Part shown: positions 35,335 to 46,100 of the stretch, piece by piece
How the letters are laid out: each line of letters opens with the position of its first letter
How positions within the stretch are numbered: the first letter of the stretch is position 1
Source of the DNA: Filobasidium wieringae
Taxonomy: Eukaryota; Basidiomycota; Tremellomycetes; Filobasidiales; Filobasidiaceae
DNA: 64,000 bases
Direction of reading: 5' to 3'
NCBI GenBank assembly: GCA_001600055.1
Contig: BCIV01000006.1
Location: 744,001 to 808,000 of the forward strand
Program-made: the position numbers and the translations under genes
The notes under the pieces: generated by a model
Databases searched by the model: none
Told to the model about the DNA's origin: nothing
The model's input: only the letters and a program-made list of their open reading frames with translations

Positions 35335-37204
35335 GGTCTGGGCAGACGGTGAATGTCAGATAGGGAGCGGTAGACATGGCTCGGAGTATGAGCGTTGATA
35401 GTCTCGCATCTCGAAACTTGACTGGTTGGTGGACATTCGTGAGGACGACATCATCGTTGAACGTGTCGACTTGGCGCTTCTGAAACGGCCCTTCGTGGCC
35501 GAGAGCGAACTGAATAGCTTTTCTGTGAAGGCTGGTTTCGATCATGACGACAAGCAGTGTACATCGCAATGCAAGACTGACTCCAGACTCCATACGTACT
35601 AGTGACTAGTGATATACCTGTAGCGAAATCGTCATATACAAGCCTGTGAGGCGGTGTCACATAGGATCAAGGCTAGTCAATCCTTTTCACAGATCACCCG
35701 GGATTCCTATCACCCGCGCGCTTGATCGGGACGTAGACGCTTCCGCGAGTCCCTCGCGAGGTTTGCTGGCTTCCGTCGGTATCCACACCTCCCGAATGAA
35801 CAAAAGGACTTGTGCTGTATGATATGCGGACATGCGGCTAGAAAGAACCGCAATTCCCTTTGCGGTTTTGAACCTGCTAGATTATATTGATGGAGCCAAA
35901 TATCAAACATGGAGCATCCTTCGGAACAGAGATTTCCTTGAAATTTACTTCCCGGCATGACCAATTGTCGGCTCATCGGCGAAATTGTCGATCGCTGCCC
36001 AGGTTTTTCCAAGCGAGAAATGATCGCCAGAGTTTCTGAAACTGAGCACAGTCTCGATCACAAGTGGGTGTAACCTTGTGCATCGTATTGAGACGACCCG
36101 ATGACTTGCCGGGACGTCTGATCAATCTTCGGGAAACATGATCAATTGAAGTCGAGTATCCAAGTTGCAAGTTGACTGCTACAAGTCGACGTTCGATATC
36201 TCACGTAGTCGCGCTGTTCACATTCGGAGAATTGCCAGAAAGCCTGAAGGAGGAAGGGCGTCAGGTCTTGAAATTATTCCGGTAGTCAGGGCCCTGGGCG
36301 TAGACTGGAAGATCATCCGCGGGCATGCAGTCGTACCCCGTTGTGCACGGGGCTTTTTTTACCTGTGAATACCGGACCCATACTTAGCGGTGTCTCGGTC
36401 CGTTTCGAATGCTCCCTTCGTCTCGATTGGACAAAAGGGGGAGGTTTGCGCGTCCCCGGCCTCGTGTGCTCGCGTGCTGCCCGTGAGACCGCTCGATCAC
36501 GTATCCAGGTTCCTGTGCGTGCTTTCCATAGCGAAAGGTGAAGTGAACACGCGAAATGAGCTAAGGGAGCGGCCCTGGGCGAAGAGCACACAGATGTGAT
36601 CGGTACAGACTACGCCCGAGCAGTATCATTCGGTCATTCCCAACATTCTCACTCGGCCCGCCTGCGCGTTTCGACGAAGTCATGTCATCCTGCTCGCCCA
36701 CGGTATATAGTCTCGCAGTGAGAGAATGTCAAGAATTATTCTTCCCGTCCCGGATGAGTCTCCCGTTTACCAAACCATCCAACAAGGCGTTGCTTCAACA
36801 GTCTACCCATCTTCACATTCTCCCCCCCTCATCTCGACTTCTTCACCTTCGCCATCCTATATCGTCTTCTCGCAACCCGACCTCCCGCTCCGCAATACAC
36901 CCTTGTGACCTCCTTCCACTCTTACCCATCACCTTGTCTACTCTCAACTTGTCACGCAAGCCGACTTCTATTGCGACGTCCAATACCTGAAACGTATCAA
37001 ATCTCGCGTATAAAGGTTAGTTCGCTTACTCCTTTACCCCTTGATCGCCTATCTGGGTTTCAAAGTTGATCATCATTAGGGACGAGAAGAGCTGACTCCC
37101 AATTCGTTTCGTTTTATCTTTACCTTGATTTATACTCCGATCATCAATCGTCATCGCCTTGATCTGGACGCGCTGTGCATCATCACCGCTCGACATCCAT
37201 CAAA
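35335..37204. other. Large spacer with promoter and leader of the Zn2Cys6 gene
   Basis: The longest gene-free stretch. Open frames are all short and overlap on both strands without family features, so I call no protein gene. A terminator-like hairpin with T7 lies at 36336-36360. From about 36690 the plus strand turns C/T-rich, as in fungal 5' leaders. I looked for U1, U2, U4, U5, U6, RNase P/MRP, SRP and 5S cores and did not recognise any. Confidence 0.45.
36336..36360 (+). terminator. Hairpin followed by T7 in a gene-free region
   Basis: CCCCGT pairs with ACGGGG across a five-base loop (36336-36352), followed after one C by seven T (36354-36360). In a eukaryote this would fit a Pol III 3' end better than anything else, but no matching A/B boxes or known RNA is seen upstream. 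Confidence 0.3.
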
Positions 37205-37693
37205 ATGATGGCTCCCTCAATTCCTTTTGTCGATCATCAGTCTTATATAGCACGACAATCCACTCATCAACTATCCTCCTACCTCTACAACCCTAACATC
37301 GCATCTTCCCTTTCGACCCATCGTTCATCAAGTATACTACCACGACCTATCGCCTACCACCATGACCCATTCATACCACCCTTATTACCCATCCTACCCT
37401 CAGACTCCTTACCAACAAGGTCCCCAGGCTTATTCCGCACAGCCACCCAGCTCTTCCATGGTCGCTGCACCTATGATGCCTTCCGCACCTTCATTCGCTG
37501 CCGTTCCTTCTCATTCCTTCTCGCCTTCTTACCCATCACCTCAGATCTATCAAGGATCTCCTCACCAATTTCAACAGCCCTTCTCCAGCCCCATCGCCTC
37601 TCCCTATCCAGGTGGCGCGCCGGGTCATGTCGCAGTCAATGTCAACTTCACCGGACTCCCAACGGAGTTGATGTCTTCGCCATATGCGAATGA
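37205..37693 (+). other. Upstream open frame overlapping the start of the Zn2Cys6 gene
   Basis: ATGATGGC at 37205 opens 162 codons in a different frame that runs past the start codon of the factor gene (37362) and ends at 37693. The encoded text is Ser/Pro/His-rich with no family resemblance. If it is in the mature mRNA, it should reduce translation of the main frame; it may also be just a chance frame in a pyrimidine-rich leader. Confidence 0.35.
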
Positions 37694-38870
37694 GTACACC
37701 AGTTATGCGCCTATGGATACTCCTGGTAGCAGTCGACGATCTGACATGCCTGTTGGGCGTCGTCAGCGAGTCACCATGGCTTGTACTTACTGTCGTAGAA
37801 GGTGAGCACGCTCGAGGGTCGACCGATAAGTACACGCGCTGATGCGAGTGGAAATTTGTAGGAAGATCCGATGTAACGGTGCAGCACCTTGCTCCAACTG
37901 CGCTCGATCCGCTCGATGCTGTGACTACGCTCCTATCCCTACGAGTGAATCCACCAAAGCTAGCCGAGCTCGCAAGATCGCGCAAGTTTTGAGGGAAGGG
38001 GTCACCGAGCCCCTCAGCAGGATGAGCTCCCCTTTGGAAGAGCGAATGAGGGACGACACCGATTTCGCCTTTGCACCTCGGCCTCTTGGGCCTTCCCCCT
38101 TTCCACACATGGAGAAGACTCAGCCATCTGTGCTTCTTCCTGCATCGCAGACCGACGCTCGTCTTGGCGCGGCATTTGCCATGAGCGCCACCTCTAGCCG
38201 AAGCTATCAAGCACTTGGACCATCCAGGTCGTCTTCTGGACATGCTCCGTCCGTACTAGCGCCTGGCCGTTCCAACAGTCTCGATTCGTCTGCATCTGGA
38301 GATTTGCCAGTACGAGCGTCTTCGAGAGCTGCGCCTGCCAACAGGCTCAGTACCGGCTACACCTATCAATCAACTCCTCTTTCGCCTCCTTATACTCCTA
38401 TCAGTGTGCATGACGCTCGCTCAGGACCTCCCTCCGTTCTCGACTTGTCCATGACGCCTGACCTCATCACTCCGATGACTGGTTTCAACATGCCAGCTCC
38501 AATGGAGCAACAAGCTTATCCTTCTCGACCTGGCGTTTTCAAACAAACCATGTCGTATCACGAGGTTCCTCGTGTGCAAGAATTCTTGCCTTCCGCGACT
38601 TACTTGTCGACGGATAGGTTTACTCGAATGAACGTGTCAGCTCCCAGCACGCCCTCGAAACTCGGACACCGAAGGACTACCAGTTCCATCCAAGGCTATG
38701 CTGGCGGTCTCCTGCAAACCGATGTCCCCATCTCGTACGCCGCGCCCACCATGCCTGGTGGCGGTCTGGTCGGACTCGGGATCATGATGCCTACGAAGGA
38801 AGATGATCTGTACAGAGGAATGAGCGGCCAAGGTCGCATTCCACCCCCACCTCCCTACTCGGCTCATTGA
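37362..38870 (+). CDS. Zn(2)-Cys(6) binuclear cluster transcription factor
   Basis: Fungal Gal4-type DNA-binding protein. Two exons, 37362-37801 and 37862-38870, give 482 residues. The cluster (about residues 141-170) reads MACTYCRRRKIRCNG then APCSNCARSARCCDY, with all six cysteines, and the intron falls inside it, after CRRR. No fungal-specific middle homology domain is visible. The rest is low-complexity Ser/Pro/Tyr text with PPYSAH at the end, so target and pathway are open. A long C/T-rich leader and an overlapping upstream frame suggest post-transcriptional control. The start at 37362 is chosen because it is the first ATG in frame; a start within the leader cannot be excluded. Confidence 0.87.
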
Positions 38871-39034
38871 ACGTGAACCAAACGATAGACATGTCACGAT
38901 ATGAATCCCCCAAAACGAAGATGCGACATGATTGCACCATTATAGAAGTTGTACAGTGTCAATCACGGATGTTTATAATATAGTCCCACATGTTCCACTA
39001 CAATGCGACTAGGTGTGATGAAGAATCGTGCAGA

Positions 39035-42000
39035 TCAAGCTGTGACCAATACGAGACTCGTCCGATCACCCGTCTTCTTCAAACAATTAGAACTGATGGT
39101 CTGAGCAGAGTCTTGCGTCTCTAACAGATAAGACTCTCCTTCCATATCCTCATCATCGGTCAGCTCGAAGCTGATCAGCCGTGCTGGTCCACCGATGAGC
39201 TTAGGCGAAGGTGATTCGGGGCTGGCTGGCGTTTGCAGCGTGGAAGACTCGCCCTTGGTCGTGCTCGTGGGAGAAGCGAAGACTTCGCTGAGACTGTGAA
39301 AGCTCGTACAGCCATCTGAGCGTGTCAGGCTGGAGCTGCTTTCACATGCGTCATTATCGGCAAGATCGTCGGTCGAGATGACAGGAGCCATTTTTTCGTC
39401 GACGAGAAGAGGGTGTGCCATATGGTCGTGCGAGCCAGGGTCGAGCGCGAAAGGTAAAGAGGGGGTTTCACCCTCGACCTCGACTGTTAGTTGAGCATAT
39501 GGTGCAGTTGTGATCGAGCTATTCTCAGTCGAGACATTCAATTGATTAGCATTCGCACTAGCCATGTTGATCGATTCCTTCCATGTCTCCGGTAAGCAAG
39601 GCACGTCGACCGAAGGTGTCGTTTGTTTCTTCCACCGGAACGCTTTCGACAGGGATGACAAGGAGAATTTCTTAGTCACCCGTTTCCCCTGCCCGGGATC
39701 CTCTACCTCGGACATGCTGAGCGCTCTCAGGGTTGGAAGGGACTGTTTCATTCTCACAAGCCTTCTGGGAGCGGTAACGAATTCCTCCTTCGGTTGGGAT
39801 CGAGGCACATGAACGCGTTCCTGAGCGCGTCCGTTCGCGAGTCCGAAAATATCCCGAAGACTCTTTCGTCTAGTGGGCGGACCCGAATACGGTTGGATGG
39901 ATGCGGGGACGTTTCGCAGTGAAGAAGCGTTCGAAGCGTTCGAGGAAGGATATGATGCACTTGGATTACGATCGTTCACCTCGGCCGTGGTTTGAACGCC
40001 GGTCGATTTCTCGGTGTTTGCCAACGAGGTGTTCTCAGCGGTAGGTGAATCACTGGTCGAGCCATCTGCTGGAGGGGAGACGTTCCCACGCTTCTGCGCA
40101 ACTTCGCTCTTCCTGCGCATCCTCGCCAAGACGTCTTCCCTCTTTCGGGGCATGATGACCATGGATGTCCGGTTCGCCTTGGACCCGGCGGCTTGAGCCC
40201 AAGAGTCTGTACGGTCGGAATTGCTGCGGTGAAAGGTAGGCGGGGGGAGGTCGAAAATGCAAGAGATGCTACGGTAGGCGGGTCGAGGTGGAAGTGCGGA
40301 CGAAGGGTTCGTGATGATCGAGACGGGTCTCGAGGTCGTTTGAGCGGCGGAGGTGACGTTGGTTGTTTCAGGAAAGACGAGGGTCGATTCTTCTTCCGCC
40401 TTTTCGGGTCGTTTCGTTTCTGCTTCTCCCGCGTCGATCACGCGAGTTTCGACGTCCTCGACGGTATGATCGCTCTGCAACGCTGCCGTCTCCTTCTTGA
40501 TGTCCAAATCCTCATCTTCCTCTTCCCTCTCGTTCCCCTGCTCATCAACAACACTCCTCGCCTCCCCCTCCTCAACCGTACTCCCATCCCCATCCACATC
40601 CCCAGCCGACCCAACCTCCCCCTCCCCCTCCCTCCTAACCCTAGCCCAAGAATCAGGCGCTCCAGGCCTGACGATCCGTTCAGGATCGACCAGACTCTCC
40701 GCCTCGCTCCCACTCCCACTCCCCATCGAGGCAAACGAGTTCCTCTTCCCTCCTTCAAGAAAATCGTCCTGTTCCGCTGGCTCGTCCGGCTCGAGATCCC
40801 CGAAATTCAAGAAGAGTTCGTCACCCAGCTCACTATCGCTATCCGTATGGAACCAACTCTCCCCCTCTGCGTTATCTACCATCACTGTGTGGTCGGGTCG
40901 ATCGTATGGACCTTGCTGGGAGTGGGAGTGCGAGTGCGAGTGCGAGTCGATGGGATGAGTGAAGGAAATGGGGAACGGGTTCTTCAAGATCAATCGTTCC
41001 AAGCCGTCCCTCCCTCCCATCCGTTCGAGCTCGAGCTCATGCAAGTGCGAGAGCGAGTGACAAGGATCAGGTACGTCCGAATGCAAGACGATCGGTCCCA
41101 TAGCCCCAAACGTTTCTACCCTCCCAATCGACCATAAACAAGATCAAAACCAAAACCAAGACGCCACATCAGTTCTCCAACGTCTCATCTCGCAAAGAAA
41201 CCCCCTGAGGGGGGGGGGACAAACCTTCTTCCGGAGGGAACAAGCAGACGCTAGGGATCTCCCTCTCCCTCTCCCTCTCCCTGTCCTTTTTCTGGTCCCA
41301 GGCCATCCCGTTCTGCGCCCCAAGCGCCAACGTACCCTCGACACGGCTGATGACGGGTACATTCTCTTTCCCCTCTTTCCCCTCTCTTCCCTCTTTTCCC
41401 TCTTTTACGACCCCCCGACCCAGACCCCTCCCACCCCGGACGGGGGAAGTCAAAGGGAAAGCGGTGATGTACCTATGACTATCCGAGTCCCTCAACCCTT
41501 GTGTGATTGCTGAGCGGGCGTAGGAGGTGGGGGGGTTGGAGTTCGGGTTCGGGTTCGGGTTGTTGGGGTTGTTGGCGTTGGAGTTGTTGACGTCGGCGTT
41601 GGGGTTGATTGGGAAAGAACGAGCTCGGATGGGCTACAATTCGGGTTGAATGAGTGACCATATCCCACCTCGATCTCCAGATCGGAACGCGAGCGGACCG
41701 ACCGAAAAAGGGGACTTACGATCGGTCTCAAAACTCCCGGCTCGGAGGAAGCCGGTGCATGGTCTGGAGTGGGAGTATCACCCTCCATGCCTTCCTCCTG
41801 AACGCTCCCCAAAGTGATGGACCGGTAAGACCCACTCGCTCGTTGAAAGGTGCGTCGGGATTGCGCTGCTTGCGCTGCTTGGGATTGGGATACAGGTGGG
41901 GTGGGCGGGGTAGGGTGGGTTGGGGGCGAGGTGGGTGGGTATATACTTTTCCTCGATGAGGTTTCGTCTTCGATGGAGGTATGATCATGCTGGATAGGAA

Positions 42001-42271
42001 GAGGTTTTGAGTGGGTGGGCAGGTTGACTCTACCCGTTCTATTGGTACTGTTACCAGGGGAGGTGGGGATGGTGGAATGGGAGATGGAACGGATCATGTT
42101 CATTATGGATTTACGTTTCGTCGTCGTCGTCGTCGTGGTTGTGGTCGTTGCGGTCGTTGGCTTTGGCGATGGCGATGGCGATGAGGCTGCAGTGAGAGGT
42201 ATCTCGGAGCCCAAACCGCCTGGCAGTGGAATGTGATCACAACTCTGTGTACTCTGTCGAGTGATTGCCAT
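39035..42271 (-). CDS. Large Ser-rich low-complexity protein, function unknown
   Basis: Three exons (41720-42271, 41225-41633, 39035-41115) join in frame to 1013 residues; three separate frames only make sense when spliced. The text is mostly disordered: a poly-Thr tract near residue 45, Arg-Glu repeats and a Ser-His repeat from short DNA repeats, and acidic stretches (SWFHTDSDSELGDELFLNFG). Possibly structured or functional islands are RRTFQRASGSYRSITLGSV, RRKSLRDIFGLANG, KKFSLSSLSKAFRWKK and, close to the C-terminus, RLISFELTDDEDMEGESYLL. The RLISF followed by acids fits the docking pattern for protein phosphatase 1, and basic-serine sites look like kinase targets; a signalling scaffold is a guess. 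The second intron has a GTTTGT donor. Confidence 0.72.
41259..41281. repeat. (CTCCCT)n hexamer repeat in coding sequence
   Basis: About four units; on the minus strand it encodes an alternating Arg-Glu tract in exon 2 of the low-complexity protein. A run of ten G (41209-41218) lies just inside the adjacent intron. Confidence 0.8.
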
Positions 42272-43119
42272 TGTTTATATCCCCCCAAGCGCTCGAGTGC
42301 GCCGAGTGCTCTGTGCCAGCGAGGATGGACGATTTGTTGTGATCCCTCCGACCGCAGACACTGATCAAGTGACAGTGACAGTGACGGTGCCTCAGGAAGA
42401 AAGTTGATATCTCTCGCTTGGTAACGTTCGCCTTGAAGAAGCAGAGGAGAGGAGAGTTGTGCGAGTGAGCGGTGAGCGGTGTGGCGTTGACGGGGGGTGA
42501 TCGTTGTTGATGGAAGGATGATGGAAAAGGTTTCGAATATCGAGTAGCGAGTAGGCGAGTGGTGTGAGGCGAGGCGGAATCTGAATGAACGTGTTTGAAA
42601 CGAGTAGCGACTGTGAGCGATGAGAGCGATGTGAGTGGGTGTTTCTCTTTGTGAGCAATAGCAATGAGCATCTCAAGCAGAGGCGAAACAGAGCCAAACC
42701 TCGATCCAGTCGATCGGAATACCACCACGATCCACCGTCTTGCACCTTTCCCACGGTTCCAAGAAACAACAAACGGCATCATCATCAGCGCCGTTTCTCA
42801 TCAAATCGTCATCTCATCACTGATCCAGCGGATTTGATCAGATCACTCGAGACGTGAAACACGACGTGTAGATGTTCAATCAACCATCCCCCATCCCTCG
42901 TACGTAAACTACAAAAGCGCATGCGCTTCCCGCCGCTCTCTCTTTGTCCGGATCCGAACGAGCGGGAACGAGCGATTACCTAATCCCTACCATGTCGATC
43001 AAAGAACGCAGGATATGTAGAATTCAGGATTCGACCTCCCTCCAGCTTTTCCATCGCTCAAGAGGGAAGAAACAACGCTGGACGGGTCGAAGATGGATTG
43101 AACAAGAGCAGAAGGAAGC
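42272..43119. promoter_or_regulatory. Divergent promoter low-complexity protein / SNT1-like gene
   Basis: 848 bp shared upstream region. It holds three tandem GTGACA/GTGACG units (about 42369-42389) and short GTGAGCG repeats near 42470. No TATA box or gene was found. Confidence 0.4.
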
Positions 43120-46100
43120 ATGTCCAACCCCGTAAGTCCTCTCCCAACGTTCCCCATCGCCTATCGACCTCGACGACTGAACGACCCCGTTCCTACCTTG
43201 ACAGAATTCCCCACCCGTAGGACCTAAATTGATCACCCCATGGGCAACGAGGAAGACCCTCCCACCCCATCCACACCCCAGCTCTCACCCCAGCTCTCAC
43301 ACTCACTCGGGTCAATCGAGCGGATCATCCTACCGACCTGGGCAGGAACATCTTCCCTCTGACGAACGATCCGAACGAGGTGTTCTGAGAGGAAGGGGGA
43401 GAGGGAGGGGTGGTTTTTATCCCTCCCATCCGCACTCACAGTCCCATTCGAATCCTAATTCTCATTCGGGTACGACCACCCCGGCTTATCCTTCTCCGGT
43501 AGGAAGATGGGGGGAAAGAGGAAGGGGAGGATTCGGGACTGGGAATTACGGGATTCCTCCTCATCAACAGCCACATCAACAACCACATCATCATCATCAT
43601 CATCAACAGAATCAACAACAACAAGCTGGCACCTCGACTGCCTCTTCCCAACCCACCCCGCACGCTCCAGGATCAACCGCCCCACTCGTCCCGAATCTTG
43701 CGGTGGGAACGCGATCGGAATTACCCCCTAGACCTGGGTCGTTTGCCCATTCCCACTCTCAATCGCAATCGCAATCGTACTCCCATCCAGCAACCCCACA
43801 CCCGCTACCTAATCCCACATCCACATCCTCCACCCTTCCTTTCAGAGGCAGAGGACCTCCGACGGGTCCGAGAAGACGATCACCTAGCCCGCCCAGCCCT
43901 GCACCCGCACCTGGACCTGGACATGGACATGGGTATGGGCATGGTGCAGGAAACGAACAAGCGGCTGGACCAGTGGGGGAGAGGGAGAAGGAAGATCGGG
44001 CCAGACTCGACCGCCCCGGCCCAGAACGTCCCGACCGTCCAGAACGCTCAGAGAGGGAAGAGAGAGGTCGACCGAGAGGCAGACCTTACGCCCACACGCC
44101 CCATGTTCCAAGAGGAACGTTCCGATCGACTTTTCCTATTCCCGGTAGACCCGTGGCGGGGGGGACTGTTCATGCCGTTTCTTCAGGGACGGGGACAGGA
44201 GCGGGGAGGGGGAGAGGGTTGGGGATCCCGACCGCTCCTAGGTCTGATCGGATGAGGGAACCGGGTTTGGTCGGGTCGACTTCTGGTGGTCCTGGTCCCG
44301 GTCCCGGTCCCGGTCCAGCTTCAGCTTCTGCTTCTGCTTCGGCGGGCTCGGGTGTGGGGAGAGAGAGGGAATGGGACGAAAAGAGAGGGTTCAAACGTAC
44401 TTTCAGCGCTCTCGATCATTCAGGTACTTCTGAGCGGGGCGGGAGGTCTGTCAGTCCGTCTTCCTCTCGAGCAGGGGCAGGACCGGGAACGGGAACGGGG
44501 GCGGGGGCGGGGGCGGGATGGGCCAGCTCGGGACAGGCTTCCAGGGAGAGGACGGAGCTGGGTTATACGGGCAGGAGTAGGTACGGCAGTCCGTCCTCCA
44601 GTAGAAGTAGTCCTCGGAAACCTAAACCGGTCGTGCCGTTTGGGACGGGGTTGGTCACCGTTAGGGATCCCACACCTCCTCATACCGTTCTCAACGCTTA
44701 TCAGTCTCATTCGGGCTCGCAAGGACGATCGGATCCGTCCCGACTTGTCCCCTCCGGAGTGGGCGCTCCTCGGTTTCCCATCCCTACAGCTCCGCATACG
44801 ATCCAAGGACGAGCGGGGACGACGAACGATAACCATTCGTTGGATGGGATTTCCACCTCGTCCACCGCGGCCGGATTGGGAGTGGGGAATTGGGCGAGGA
44901 GGAAGGAGATGGATAGGTTGATGAGGGAGATGAGGGATGGCGGTGTCCCCCCCTCTGACGTCGTGATCGGAGCGGGGGCGGGGGAACCGGTCGTACTGAA
45001 ACCTAAAACTGAACCGGTCGAGACGACGAGGGAGGATGTGAGGGAGAAGAGGACGAGGGTTACGAGATGGGACGACGGGTTCAAGAAGATTCAGGATCAG
45101 GTGAGGGAAAAGGTCGAACAGGTGAAACAGTCTGTCGCTCAGGGTGGGACGGTCGGGACGGTCGATCAGGTCGGTCAGACCAGGCTCGAGGAGCTTGAGG
45201 ATGCGGATGCGGATGCGGATGCGGATGAACCTGATACGCCCGAGGAGATCGTGGTGGATCTACCTGATCCGATGGATCTCAAGGGAAAGGAAGTTCAGAA
45301 TGAACCGGTCCTGCTGCCCCAAAAGGATTCCATCGCGCCTAAATCGCCCCGGGCGGGAGATCGCAAGGAGGAGGTTCCTGTGCGGCGCGAACCCTCCCCG
45401 ATCAGAGCCAGGTCTTCACCCTTGACCCCGCCTACCCCACCGATGGCGGATGAGGAGATGCCAAAGGTCGACGAGGTGCTCGAGTTGGATTCCGCTACTC
45501 CTCGACTCCCCGCAGAGGCGCCTACTCCGATCGACACGCGAGAGGGACCCGTTCAATCTGTTGTAGAGGTCAAGATGGAGATCACGCCCGAGAAGACCTC
45601 ACAACTGGAACTACCCAGGGAGAAAACACCCGGTACACCGCCTCTTCCCGAACCTACCTCTCCACCCGCGGTGCAGGACTCGGTTCAAGTGGACCATCAG
45701 CCTTCTTCCCCGTTGACCGAAATGCAAGTGTCTTCTCCCGCCAGATCACCTTCCCCCGAGTCGGAACGGGCGGAAACGTCCCCTTCGCCCGTCTCTGCTC
45801 CTGCTTTGGGTGTGACCTGGAAGGATGAGGATAACGAACGTTCCCCGGATAAAGTCACCGAGACGCAAATCAGCTCGCCACGCTCGATCTCGCCCACTCC
45901 GGCTTTGGACGTGGACGATACTCTCTCCGAAGTTTCTTTGCAAGGGTATGGCAAGGAGTACATGGATTTCGATCCTTCCACTTTTGAGGCTGCCAAGGAG
46001 TTGTTGACTGCTCGTCAGAAGCCGCTTGTGATCGAGATCGATCATGCGGTCGATTCGGTCTTGAACGAAAACTCGTTTGGGCGTGATCGTCCGAACGTCC

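Noticed and set aside
35690..36600. Possible degenerate gene or transposon remnant in the 2 kb spacer
   Set aside because: Open frames on both strands are under 105 codons, with no terminal repeats, target duplications or recognisable protein fragments.
37536..38243. Minus-strand open frame of 235 codons across the Zn2Cys6 gene
   Set aside because: Overlaps the intact zinc cluster on the plus strand and shows no domain.
40193..41137. Plus-strand open frame of 314 codons opposite the low-complexity protein
   Set aside because: Composition mirrors the repeat-rich minus-strand exon, and the minus frames join perfectly by splicing.
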